Positions 36,097 through 44,742 of a DNA stretch of 64,000 nt are shown piece by piece. A program made the position numbers and the translations under genes. The DNA lies in assembly GCA_913056235.1 (NCBI GenBank), contig CAJXMW010000001.1:496001-560000 (forward strand), in the 5' to 3' direction. Below the pieces are notes generated by a model. That model saw only the letters and a program-made list of their open reading frames with translations, had not been told where the DNA came from and did not search any database. Position 1 is the stretch's first letter; the number at the start of each line of letters is the position of its first letter. The stretch comes from an uncultured Fodinibius sp. GTDB lineage: Bacteria > Bacteroidota > Rhodothermia > Balneolales > Balneolaceae.

Positions 36097-36432
36097 TTAA
36101 CAGCAGTCTTTTTCGGTTGCAGTTGTCAAGTTCTCAACAAGTGGTGAAAAAAGATCTTTAATCTCTTTAATACCTTCTTCATCCAGGCAGTAGCAGACAC
36201 GCACGCCATTAATTTCACCTTTGATGATACCGGCGGTTTTCAAGGCTTTCAGGTGCTGAGATACCGTGGATTGTGCCAGCGGTAACTCCTCAGTGATGTC
36301 ACCACAAATACAAGTTTCACGTTCAGCCAAAAGCTCAATGATCGCAATACGAGCCGGGTGCCCAAGGGCTTTCATGAGCTCGGCCGTACGCTTTTGGTCA
36401 GTATCAAAGAGTTTAGCTTTTGTAATGGCCAT
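36097..36432 (-). CDS. arsR: ArsR family arsenic-responsive repressor
   Basis: ATG 36432 (MAITKAKLF) gives 111 residues with a winged helix (LAQSTVSQHLKALKTAG is the recognition region) and ETCICGDI, the CxC As(III)-binding site on the DNA-binding helix. A C-terminal CC may add a ligand. It represses its own operon until As(III) binds. Confidence 0.94.
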   Translation of the reverse strand: MAITKAKLFDTDQKRTAELMKALGHPARIAIIELLAERETCICGDITEELPLAQSTVSQHLKALKTAGIIKGEINGVRVCYCLDEEGIKEIKDLFSPLVENLTTATEKDCC

Positions 36433-36657
36433 AATATATTTATTTAATATCGTAGATATACGATTGAATATATTAATATTGAGATATCCAAGCAACTTAT
36501 TGACTGTTATATCATTATTTTTCCTGTCGAAAAGTTATGGCAATAGAAAAGAATAGAGCAAAAGTTTTTTAACGGTCCGATATAAGGCATTTTCACTACC
36601 CCAGAAAGTGCTTACAGCCTTGAATACTCTTAGTGGGTTCACATCCCCCAGAAGTAA

Positions 36658-36684
36658 TAATATGTGAAAGCCGTTCACATATTA
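36658..36684. promoter_or_regulatory. perfect inverted repeat upstream of the M28 peptidase
   Basis: TAATATGTGAA (36658-36668) and TTCACATATTA (36674-36684) are perfect 11-base arms with a 5-base spacer. It contains TGTGA...TCACA like a CRP/FNR-family site but with 7 instead of 6 bases between the cores. It lies 88 bases before the peptidase start and about 226 bases upstream of arsR. The rest of 36433-36772 holds no gene. Confidence 0.5.
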
Positions 36685-36772
36685 ACTGTTTATTAATATG
36701 TTAGTATAGCATTTAACTTGTTTGACGAATGTCATTCATTTAGGGCTTATTTATAATCACACATTTATTGCT

Positions 36773-38125
36773 ATGAAACGTCTGTTGCTACTTCCAATCC
36801 TGCTACTGTTTAGCCATAATATCGAAGCTCAGGATCTCACCATCGATCCGAAGATGTACGACATTATCGATTCGGTAAGCGCCGATCGGCTGGAGTCAGA
36901 TATCCGGACGCTGGCCGGTTTTGGCACGCGCCATACCATGTCCGACACCACATCGTCCACGCGGGGCATCGGGGCGGCCCGTCGGTGGATTAAGCGAGAG
37001 TTTGAGGATATCAGCCAGCAGTGCGGCGGATGCCTGGAAGTGCATGAGCAACGCACGCTGGTTGAAGCAGATCCCGACAGCCGAATTGACGAGGATACCT
37101 GGATTGTAAATGTGTATGCCGTGCTCAGGGGCAATACCCATCCCAACCGCTACGCAATTATGAGTGGTGATATCGACAGCCGGGCATCGGATGTCATGAA
37201 CGATACTATTGATGCTCCCGGTGCCAACGACAACGCTTCAGGGATGGCCGGTACCATTGAAGCAGCACGCGTACTTTCGAACTACGAGTTTGAAAACAGC
37301 ATCATCTTTGCAGGACTTTCCGGCGAAGAGCAGGGCCTGTATGGCGGACGCTTTATGGCCAATAAAGCAAAGGAAGAAGGATGGGAGATTATTGGTGTGC
37401 TGAATAACGATATGATCGGCAACATCCGGGGTATTGACGGCGTGATTGACAACCACACCTTCCGGATTTTTTCTGAGCCTTACTCTTCCAATGCCTCCGA
37501 GCGCGAACTCCAGATGAAACGCTACTATGGGGGCGAAAATGATGGCATATCGCGTCAATTGGCCCGGTATATATACGAGACCACCGAGCTATATATGCCG
37601 CAAATGAATCCCATGCTTATTTACCGGCTTGATCGGTTTGGACGCGGCGGGCATCACCGTCCCTTCAATAATGCCGGTTTTGCGGGCGTACGCATTATGG
37701 AAGCCCACGAAAATTACAACCGGCAACACCAAGATGTCCGCACGGAAAATGGCATTGACTACGGTGACGTAATTGAAGGAGTAAATTTTGATTACGCCCG
37801 CAAGCTTACGGCCGTTAATGCGGTGGCGCTGGCCTCACTGGCAGAAGCCCCGCCCAAACCTCAGAATGTCGAAATCGGTGGAGCCGTGCAGCCATCCACA
37901 ACTCTTCGCTGGGAAAAACCGGATAGTGACCTCATCAAAGGCTATAAAATTTACTGGCGACGCACGACCGCACCGCTCTGGCAAAACGTGCGCTATGTGG
38001 ACGATGTCAGCGAGTTTACCCTGGAAAACATTGTAATCGACAACTACCTGTTTGGCGTCTCTGCTGTGGGCAAAGATGGACACGAAAGCGTTGTGGCCTA
38101 TCCGTCAGGATTAATTCGGGACTGA
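36773..38125 (+). CDS. secreted M28 family metallopeptidase with fibronectin III domain
   Basis: ATG 36773 gives 450 residues with a signal peptide ending IEAQ. The M28 ligand series is visible: SGDIDSR, DAPGANDNASG, GEEQGLYGG, NDMIGN and EAHENYNRQHQ. The first metal ligand, usually His in GHxDS, is Asp here. The last ~90 residues (from about 365) form a fibronectin type III domain (LRWEKPDSDLIKGYKIYW). It would be an exported aminopeptidase-like enzyme. Confidence 0.9.
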   Translation: MKRLLLLPILLLFSHNIEAQDLTIDPKMYDIIDSVSADRLESDIRTLAGFGTRHTMSDTTSSTRGIGAARRWIKREFEDISQQCGGCLEVHEQRTLVEADPDSRIDEDTWIVNVYAVLRGNTHPNRYAIMSGDIDSRASDVMNDTIDAPGANDNASGMAGTIEAARVLSNYEFENSIIFAGLSGEEQGLYGGRFMANKAKEEGWEIIGVLNNDMIGNIRGIDGVIDNHTFRIFSEPYSSNASERELQMKRYYGGENDGISRQLARYIYETTELYMPQMNPMLIYRLDRFGRGGHHRPFNNAGFAGVRIMEAHENYNRQHQDVRTENGIDYGDVIEGVNFDYARKLTAVNAVALASLAEAPPKPQNVEIGGAVQPSTTLRWEKPDSDLIKGYKIYWRRTTAPLWQNVRYVDDVSEFTLENIVIDNYLFGVSAVGKDGHESVVAYPSGLIRD

Positions 38126-38541
38126 TCTACAATTCTAATGCAATTAATCAGCTAGGTCCATCTTAGAAGGAGAAGCCTAATTCCCGTGTCTTCTCTTCCG
38201 GCCCGAAGGTTCTTTGCCATGGCATCCCGTTGATCGCGGGACTTGTCTCACCTTAATCCCAGATCGGCTTCGTATAGTTGAGTTAGCAGTCCGATCTCTC
38301 GTGAGGCCTCGACATCAGAATACAAACATGCCGATACAAAAAGGAGGTTTAGACTCATTTTTGAAGATGGGTGAATTCGCAAAGACCAACCTGGGTTTAT
38401 TCTCCGAAAAGAAATCACTAATCAAAGTTTCCACCCCAACATGTTCAACGAAGACCGACCCTGCTTCGGCCAGTGGCTTTTTAATACCTCAGAAAACAAA
38501 ATGCCCAAAAATTTTATTCTGACTCCTTTGCCTCCTCATGC
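38126..38541. other. intergenic, no supported gene
   Basis: An open frame at 38214-38522 (plus) has Arg/Pro-rich then Lys/Thr-rich composition unlike the neighbours and no family match; it is not accepted. No terminator or repeat stands out. Confidence 0.35.
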
Positions 38542-39342
38542 CTATTCTGTCCCCTGCTGTGCCGACAAATTGAACTGAAACCAAAATTCTGTGGACTGCG
38601 TCATTTCTGAAGAATACTTTCTTCCTTGCTGACCACCTCTCCTGCCACGCGGCGTACCCCGTCGGCCGGTACGCCTCATTCCTCCTATCTGGCTCTGCGG
38701 TTCGGGCTCGTCGAGGGAGCCTGTTTCAAAGCCGATAGCAATTTTGTCCTCTGTGTCAACTTCCCCGATCCCAATGGTATGGAAGGGAATACGAGCCATA
38801 TACATCAGGTGACCACTCTTGGCATCCGCCCAGATTACCGCATTAGGCGCACCCGGCTCCAGGTGATTTATTTCAACAGATTCTTTGTCTCTGATCCCAA
38901 TTAATGTGAGCCTTCTTTTATCTTCCATCATAGCCTTCAGACGTTCGCCCGGGGCCTGATTGGCCTTTCCCTCTTGATCCCGAGTTTCCCCTTCCATTGC
39001 GAGGGGAAACTTTATCCCCATGGATTCTTTTGATTTCCCCTCCGTGTTGATCCACAGCGTTGATCCCGCAAAGAGCATTTTTGCTGTCACCTGCTTACTT
39101 ACCATCTCCATCATAATGTACAGGTTGTCGCTGTCGTTACTGAATGAGTAATATATCTGCTGTTCGGGCAGATATCGGCGCTGCTCAAGTGAGGGTACTT
39201 CCCGTTCTTCGAGGTGCAGGTAGTCTTCCTGCCAACGAGAGTCAACTTTGATTGCGTTCTTCGAGCTACTACATGCTGACAGTAGAAATGCTGTTACAAT
39301 AATAAAAAATGAAAGTTGTAACGGGTCGCGAAACTTAACCAT
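38542..39342 (-). CDS. lipoprotein of unknown function with Gly/Arg-rich segment
   Basis: Start ATG 39342 (MVKFRDPLQ) gives 266 residues; 39369 is also in frame. A lipoprotein signal ends LLSACSSS. The mature protein is beta-rich (YYSFSNDSDNLYIMMEM, LWINTEGK), like the carbohydrate-binding-like domains of some exported Bacteroidota proteins. Near the C-terminus is a low-complexity Gly/Arg stretch (RRTGRRGTPRGRRGGQQG). Single gene; no role is assigned. Confidence 0.75.
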   Translation of the reverse strand: MVKFRDPLQLSFFIIVTAFLLSACSSSKNAIKVDSRWQEDYLHLEEREVPSLEQRRYLPEQQIYYSFSNDSDNLYIMMEMVSKQVTAKMLFAGSTLWINTEGKSKESMGIKFPLAMEGETRDQEGKANQAPGERLKAMMEDKRRLTLIGIRDKESVEINHLEPGAPNAVIWADAKSGHLMYMARIPFHTIGIGEVDTEDKIAIGFETGSLDEPEPQSQIGGMRRTGRRGTPRGRRGGQQGRKYSSEMTQSTEFWFQFNLSAQQGTE

Positions 39343-39713
39343 AAAGCTTTTTTCTCTTTTTAAGCCCATAACACGGCACTGTTATAATGAGCCCACAACA
39401 TAATATCACGACGAGCCAAAATCACCTTTCCAACAATTTTATCAGACAGTGCTATTTAAAGATCGGTCTCCCGAGCAGTTCTGTCAGCTCACTTTGCCCC
39501 ACTGGTGATCGGTTTCATGCACAACAATTTGATCCAGGGGCGTGGTGAGTCTTGCGGTGCTTTTGTGCCTGAACTTTCTACTTTGGATAGGGCTGGGAAA
39601 CGTCGACCTTATCGTTTCGATCCCGTCACGGTCAGCCTAAATTTTTTTGTAAGGATTACCCATTCAAATGGTCATACCATTGAAGCCGTGGAGAGATAGC
39701 GAGTATAACCGAT
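39343..39713. other. intergenic region leading to a terminator, possible small RNA
   Basis: This contains no convincing gene, yet ends in a strong plus-strand terminator at 39714. The short frame at 39505-39699 (64 residues) is not recognised. A noncoding transcript is possible. Confidence 0.3.
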
Positions 39714-39744
39714 CGGAGCTGGTTGAATTCCAGCTCCGGTTTTT
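39714..39744 (+). terminator. strong rho-independent terminator with no clear gene
   Basis: CGGAGCTGG (39714-39722) pairs perfectly with CCAGCTCCG (39730-39738) over a 7-base loop, followed by GTTTTT. No credible plus-strand gene precedes it for several kilobases except the M28 peptidase ending at 38125. Confidence 0.8.
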
Positions 39745-39845
39745 AATTGACCTTATCTTTTCTTTTGAACAACAGTTTAAACTGGCATCAACCCATCGTT
39801 TTTTATTAGTTGTTTGAGTGTATTTCCATAAAAAGGGGAAAACCA

Positions 39846-40656
39846 ATGTCGGAAAACAAATACAACCAAGAAGAGGTGAAAAAAAATAATTAAGCTGGCC
39901 ACTGAGCTGCAAAACAGTGACCTGGAGACGGATCTCCAGACAGAAAAGGGCATCTCGATGCAGGAACTGGAGCAAATCGGTGATGAGGTTGGACTTAATA
40001 ACAAATACCTGCGCGCAGCCGCTTTGGAATTTCAGGATGAAAATACTGTAACCCATAGCAGCTCGAACAAAACTCACAACTTTGAAGAGCGCGACCTTAC
40101 CATGGAAATAGAACCTCATTCATGGGATGAACTGACCTCAGTGCTCCGTCACCATTTGGGGACTCAATACGGGGAAATAAATGAAGACCCGGCCCGCATG
40201 GAGTGGACGCACCTGAGCCTTTCAGGAGTTAAAACAAAAATGAATATTAGCAGTCGTGAGAATCATACACGGTTGCGACTTAGCCAGCAAATAGGACTTG
40301 CCAGCCCTAAAACTGAAGCTGCCATGTACGGTGGTGGACTGGGAACGCTGTTATGTATTATAGCTGGTTCGGTGATGCCAACGCCAACTATTTATCTCTA
40401 TCTGTTAATATTGCTATCCTCCATATTAGCCGTTTATGGTCTGGATAAAGCTTGGCGTAAGAAGAAAAAACAAAACCTCAACCAACTGGGCGATCAGCTG
40501 GTTAATCGACTTCGCAAAAGCTCCAAAAGTAATCCTGAATTGTCAGAAAAGGATGATAAAATAAATCAACAATCGGAGATTGAAATCGAGAATGATCTTC
40601 AAGAGCAGCCAAATTCGTCAGAAGATAAGCAAGGCAAAGATCGGGTGAAATCTTAG
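39846..40656 (+). pseudogene. membrane protein of unknown function, frameshift in an A8 run
   Basis: ATG 39846, after GGGGAAAACC, reads MSENKYNQEEVKKNN and stops at 39891-39893. Removing one A from the A8 run (39879-39886) gives VKKIIKLATELQNSDLETDL and joins the open frame that runs to 40656. This restores the familiar arrangement YxxEEVxxIIxxAxELQ then LxELxxIGxEVGL found at the start of a broad family of uncharacterised membrane proteins. The full product would be about 269 residues: N-terminal helical domain, middle beta domain, two membrane helices (about 160-200) and an acidic tail. The cause is indel, sequencing error or programmed slippage. Confidence 0.75.
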
Positions 40657-41113
40657 CCATTCTCGTTGCTCGTATACTCATGTAGCCCTTTGTGAGTTTT
40701 GAGCTCCTATTCGATTTCGATTTTTGCCCTACTCGATCAGGCTTTGCCAAACTTATTCTCCCTCTTCAAAATCGGAACTTTTCATACAACCGCAATTTGC
40801 CTCTTTGCTTTCCCATTCAAAATAAGTGGTTAGGTGATTGCCTCACGGCTGATGCTTGTTTCGATGGAGATGGGTCCCGGCTATCAAGACGTATGATCGC
40901 AGGTCAAAGCAATCAAAATCTGTTAATTTACATTTCAACAATAAGTTGCTGAAAATCATTGTATCAAACCTGCTCCACATGGCCTCACAGAAAGTGTATA
41001 CAATGGGTGTAAACCGATAGTAAACATATAGTTAGAATAATTTAACTATCTATATTTCCTTTTTTTGTTAAAATTCACTGTTCAAAACAATAATCAAAAA
41101 AGAGAGGGAGTAT
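40657..41113. other. intergenic, A/T-rich promoter region
   Basis: No supported gene. ATAGTTA (41028-41034) and TAACTAT (41043-41049) form an inverted repeat about 65 bases before the start of the next gene, possibly an operator. Confidence 0.35.
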
Positions 41114-42220
41114 ATGAAACGGATAGATGGGTCTATATTAATTTTGTTGCTTGCAACAGTAATTTTTGCCTTATCATCGTGTGAACAAAGTACAAATACC
41201 AAACTTGCTGAAAGCCTTCAGTCACTTAAGCCAGTTACTCCTATAAAAGGGGGTCAAAACGTAACAATGAATCTTGCGAAAGAGGGGCCCCATGACAGTT
41301 TCTTTAGCATTTCGCTGGATGGAGGCCATGAAGTTGAAGGATGGTGTGTTGAGTGGAATGAAAAGGCCTCCTTTGGGTTGAATGAAGGAACAAAACTATA
41401 CTCAACTAAAGGGTTGGCTGATTGGGATAACCTCAACTATTTCATGAAGATAAAAGATGATCTTAAAGCCGATGATCCCGCATTAACCTATCGAGAAATT
41501 CAAGTAATCATCTGGTCTTTAATTGATAAACCTTCTTTTGATGTAGATAAGATCGGTGAGTATGAAAATATTTCCACCAGAATTTACAAGGATGCTAAAC
41601 CGCTCTTTGATGTTCAAAAAGTGAAAGATATCATACATCAAATCAAAAATAGCCGTAATAAAGCCAAACCGGTAACTACAGGAGTAACTCTGATTGAAAA
41701 CAATGGTCAAACAGTGATGGTTGGTGACGAAACGACCTTCGCTGTTAAGACTAAAACGGTAAATACCACAAAAAATGTAGATGATGATTATTCTACGTGC
41801 TTCAGTGAAGAAATAATCAACAATGTTTCTTTTGCACGGTGGGGATGGACGAATGGTCCTATCACTGAAGGAGAAGAACTTACATATGATATCTATGCTG
41901 GAGCCGGACAGTGTGACTTAAGCAAAGGAACACTGGTTGGAAAATTAACTATAGTATATGCTGATGGTAAATTCACTGCAACCTACAAGATGACTGAGTT
42001 GTCGGATTATACGGGCAAGACCTACACCATGAGTGAAACACATCTTTATGTTGGCAATCAACCCTATCCTAAAAAAGGCCCTAATTATACTGTGGCTCCC
42101 GGACAATATGGAAATAAACAAGAGCACAATAACGTCACCGAATACACTTACGAAGTAAGCGGATTGAGCGGTGATATTTATTTCATTGCTCATTCGGTAG
42201 TGAGTGGTTTTAATCCATAG
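41114..42220 (+). CDS. lipoprotein with probable internal thioester domain
   Basis: The 368-residue product has a lipoprotein signal ending LSSCEQS. In the region 45-165, GWCVEWNE and REIQVIIWSLID match the two motifs of thioester domains (an aromatic-Cys pair, and Gln before xxIIW) in which a Cys-Gln thioester forms covalent bonds to target amines. The last ~130 residues form a beta domain (TYDIYAGAGQCDLSKGTLVG, then HLYVGNQPYP and GDIYFIAHSVV) seen in secreted Bacteroidota proteins. A strong ribosome site GAGGGAG precedes ATG. It would be a surface adhesin-like lipoprotein. A terminator follows. Confidence 0.78.
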   Translation: MKRIDGSILILLLATVIFALSSCEQSTNTKLAESLQSLKPVTPIKGGQNVTMNLAKEGPHDSFFSISLDGGHEVEGWCVEWNEKASFGLNEGTKLYSTKGLADWDNLNYFMKIKDDLKADDPALTYREIQVIIWSLIDKPSFDVDKIGEYENISTRIYKDAKPLFDVQKVKDIIHQIKNSRNKAKPVTTGVTLIENNGQTVMVGDETTFAVKTKTVNTTKNVDDDYSTCFSEEIINNVSFARWGWTNGPITEGEELTYDIYAGAGQCDLSKGTLVGKLTIVYADGKFTATYKMTELSDYTGKTYTMSETHLYVGNQPYPKKGPNYTVAPGQYGNKQEHNNVTEYTYEVSGLSGDIYFIAHSVVSGFNP

Positions 42221-42246
42221 CATACATTATTTCAGGACTATAAATA

Positions 42247-42281
42247 AAAAGGGGTTCAATGATTGCCATTGAACCCCTTTT
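42247..42281. terminator. bidirectional rho-independent terminator
   Basis: AAAAGGGGTTCAATG (42247-42261) and CATTGAACCCCTTTT (42267-42281) are perfect 15-base arms with T tracts on both strands. It sits between convergent genes ending at 42220 and 42345. Confidence 0.93.
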
Positions 42282-42344
42282 CTCATCAATAACTACAGCG
42301 TTCAGTAATGGTAGTTGAGAACTGCCAAACTAAAGAGCGATACT

Positions 42345-43628
42345 CTACACATGTTTAAACCGGTCTTTCACTGATTTTTTTAGTGTTTCTCGGTGATCTG
42401 GATGCGCAATATGAATCAGCTCTTTAGCCCGCTCGCGCAGGTTTTTGCCATACAGGTTAGCTACACCATACTCAGTAACTACGTAGTGAACATGTGCCCG
42501 GGTGGTTACCACACCGGCTCCCTGCTTGAGATGCGGCACAATTTTGCTTTCCCCTTTGTTGGTTGTTGACTGCAGCGCAATGATCGGCTTGCCACCTTCA
42601 CTGAGTGAGGCTCCGCGAATGAAATCCATCTGTCCGCCGACCCCAGAATAGTGATAGGTGCCGATTGAGTCGGCGCATACCTGCCCGGTGATATCAACCT
42701 CTACTGCACTATTGATAGCAGTCACTTTGGGATTTCTTCGAATTACGGCCGTGTCGTTTACGTAGGCCACGTCAAGCATTGCAATCATGGGATTATCATC
42801 CACGAAATTGTAAAGATCACGACTGCCCATCACAAAACTGCCGACAATTTTTTCGGGATGTATGGCTTTCTTTTTGTTGGTGATGACACCCTTTTCTACC
42901 AGGTCGATCACCCCATCAGAAAACATCTCGGTATGGATCCCTAAATCCTTGTGCCCATCAAGTGCATCAAGCACGGCGTTGGGGATAGCACCAATACCCA
43001 TCTGAAGGGTGGCCCCATTCTCAACAAGCTCGGCACAGTTTTGACCGATCCTTTTTTCTACATCGCTGGGAGCCGGCATGTTCAGTTCATGCAATGACTC
43101 ATCGGTTTTCACCAGGGCATTGAATCTACTGGCGTGGAAAATACCATCACCATGCGTTCGCGGCATATTGGGGTTTACCAGCGCAATCGCTTTGTCGGCT
43201 TCCTGTAGAGCTGCCCGGCTGGCATCCACCGAAACGCCCAACGAACAGTAGCCGTGCTTATCAGGCGGAGACACTTGTACCAACGCCATGTCGATCGGCA
43301 TAATGCCCTGGCGAAACAGGCCCGGCACTTCGCTCAAGAAAATTGGCATGTAATCAGCACTGCCCTGGTTTACCGCCTTGCGAACATTAGCACCCACGAA
43401 CAGGGCATTCGTATGAAAGGTATCGCTGTACTTTGGCTTCACATAGGGGGCCTCACCCTCGGTATGCAAGTGCACAATTTCAATATTCTCGAGCTCCGGT
43501 GCCCTTTCAGTCATAGCATTAATCAGTGGCTGAGGAGCTGCAGCTACGCTGTGAATAAAAACGCGGTCGCCCGAATTGATAAGTTTTACAGCCTCTTCGG
43601 CCGTCGTGTATTTATCTTGATAAGACAT
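42345..43628 (-). CDS. acetyl-CoA hydrolase/CoA-transferase (4-hydroxybutyrate CoA-transferase group)
   Basis: ATG 43628 (MSYQDKYTTAEE) gives 427 residues. SAVEVDITGQV carries the catalytic Glu of family I-like CoA-transferases and GVGGQMDFIRGA the glycine loop of the acetyl-CoA hydrolase/transferase domain. These enzymes move CoA between acetyl-CoA and another acyl group such as propionate, succinate or 4-hydroxybutyrate. The exact donor pair cannot be read. It complements the acetate-forming genes elsewhere in the window. Confidence 0.9.
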   Translation of the reverse strand: MSYQDKYTTAEEAVKLINSGDRVFIHSVAAAPQPLINAMTERAPELENIEIVHLHTEGEAPYVKPKYSDTFHTNALFVGANVRKAVNQGSADYMPIFLSEVPGLFRQGIMPIDMALVQVSPPDKHGYCSLGVSVDASRAALQEADKAIALVNPNMPRTHGDGIFHASRFNALVKTDESLHELNMPAPSDVEKRIGQNCAELVENGATLQMGIGAIPNAVLDALDGHKDLGIHTEMFSDGVIDLVEKGVITNKKKAIHPEKIVGSFVMGSRDLYNFVDDNPMIAMLDVAYVNDTAVIRRNPKVTAINSAVEVDITGQVCADSIGTYHYSGVGGQMDFIRGASLSEGGKPIIALQSTTNKGESKIVPHLKQGAGVVTTRAHVHYVVTEYGVANLYGKNLRERAKELIHIAHPDHRETLKKSVKDRFKHV

Positions 43629-43678
43629 TGCTTGCAAATGATTAGTAGTTAATGATTTTAATTTTCTTTAATTAAATA

Positions 43679-44089
43679 TCAGCTAGTTCGGTAGGTGGTA
43701 ATGCGATTCCAGTGGAGCTTCACAAACAGTCCAACAGCAGTGAGCTCAAAAATTCTCCCTATCAAATCAAAGGGTAAAGCAAATGATAACAGGGAATCCG
43801 CAATCACGAAAATAATTCCCAGGTTTAATGATGCTATCATCACGTAGGCCAGCCTGCTGTCGCCGCGGGACGGGCCTTCCAGAAATCGGGGTAGCATGTA
43901 ATAGGCCGTGCCCAGCGTCAGCTGTATGATCCAACCGAAAATAGTGACCTCAATATGAATGGGCAGCAGCATCCAAATAGCGGAATGGATAAAGTAGGCC
44001 TTGTGGATGAGCATCATGGCACCCATCAGGATTCCCAAAAACAGATACACAAACGAACATCGAATCATCCATCGACTGGGTCTTGGCAT
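43679..44089 (-). CDS. small NnrS/heme-copper-like membrane protein (copy 2)
   Basis: 136 residues with four membrane helices. HIEVTIFGWIIQLTLGTAYYMLPR contains the His and GWxxQ...GxxxxxxPR pattern shared with the preceding gene, to which it is a tandem paralogue. Its start overlaps the upstream stop (TGATG). The pattern resembles short pieces of heme-copper oxidase subunit I or NnrS, so heme or copper binding is plausible. It is the last gene of a seven-gene coupled operon containing a globin and a cytochrome. Confidence 0.72.
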   Translation of the reverse strand: MPRPSRWMIRCSFVYLFLGILMGAMMLIHKAYFIHSAIWMLLPIHIEVTIFGWIIQLTLGTAYYMLPRFLEGPSRGDSRLAYVMIASLNLGIIFVIADSLLSFALPFDLIGRIFELTAVGLFVKLHWNRITTYRTS

Positions 44090-44532
44090 CAGCTCTCCCT
44101 CCGGCGTTTACGTTTTTTGCGCTGCTGCTTCTTGGACATGATGCGCGGCCACATCTCAATGAGATAAGTTGTGCCACCTGCGACCTGGAGCACGGCTGAA
44201 CCTACCAATAGCACCGACCAAATTTGCGCTTCGGAATATCCCAGGGCCGGTTCGGCTATCAGGCGCAACACCAATCCGGAATTTAGCAAAATGAGAGTTA
44301 GCCAACCCCATTTTTGATTGACAAACCCCTCTTCGCGATTACGACCGGGAAACATCCAGATGGAGACACCAAAGATGATCTGCGTGATCCAGCCTACCAT
44401 TAGCATGTGCCAGAAGAGCGGCATCAGTGCAGGCAACGATACAGCATCGATTTCAAGTAGTAGTCCGGCAATGAGCGATAGTACAAAGTAGACCATGCCG
44501 GCTTTAACGAATGTACGACTAACAAATGGCAT
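44089..44532 (-). CDS. small NnrS/heme-copper-like membrane protein (copy 1)
   Basis: 147 residues, four helices, with PLFWHMLMVGWITQIIFGVS then WMFPGRNREEG, the same His/GWxxQ pattern as its downstream paralogue, and a very basic C-terminus (KKQQRKKRKRRRES). Both ends overlap neighbours as TGATG, so it is co-translated. A role in nitric oxide or heme handling is inferred from the context. Confidence 0.72.
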   Translation of the reverse strand: MPFVSRTFVKAGMVYFVLSLIAGLLLEIDAVSLPALMPLFWHMLMVGWITQIIFGVSIWMFPGRNREEGFVNQKWGWLTLILLNSGLVLRLIAEPALGYSEAQIWSVLLVGSAVLQVAGGTTYLIEMWPRIMSKKQQRKKRKRRRES

Positions 44533-44741
44533 CAGCGTTGAAAATCTTTTGGTTCGTTGCGATTACATTTCTTACAGTCCAGCTTATTGCCCAATCGGCT
44601 TTCGCGTCCCTCGGGGGTTGTTACCCACGGACGCAGTTGCCAAGGCGGATCGTGCCGCACGTGCTGATTGTGTCCGCACGCCAACTCTGCTACCCAGTCG
44701 TCTTCTTCGTCTTTGTGATAGCCGATAATTGGCTGCTCCAT
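44532..44741 (-). CDS. DUF3565 family protein
   Basis: ATG 44741 (MEQPIIGYHKDEEDDWVAEL) gives 69 residues. ACGHNQHVRHDPPW and CKKCNR are the DUF3565 signature, a small zinc- or metal-binding-looking protein found beside denitrification and heme-copper genes. It is coupled to both neighbours (1-base gap upstream, TGATG downstream). Confidence 0.88.
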   Translation of the reverse strand: MEQPIIGYHKDEEDDWVAELACGHNQHVRHDPPWQLRPWVTTPEGRESRLGNKLDCKKCNRNEPKDFQR

Positions 44742-44742
44742 G

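Noticed and set aside
38214-38522. 102-residue plus-strand frame
   Set aside because: Composition unlike neighbours, no family, no ribosome site; probably chance.
39505-39699. 64-residue plus-strand frame before the terminator
   Set aside because: No family or ribosome site; the region is better left as a possible noncoding transcript.
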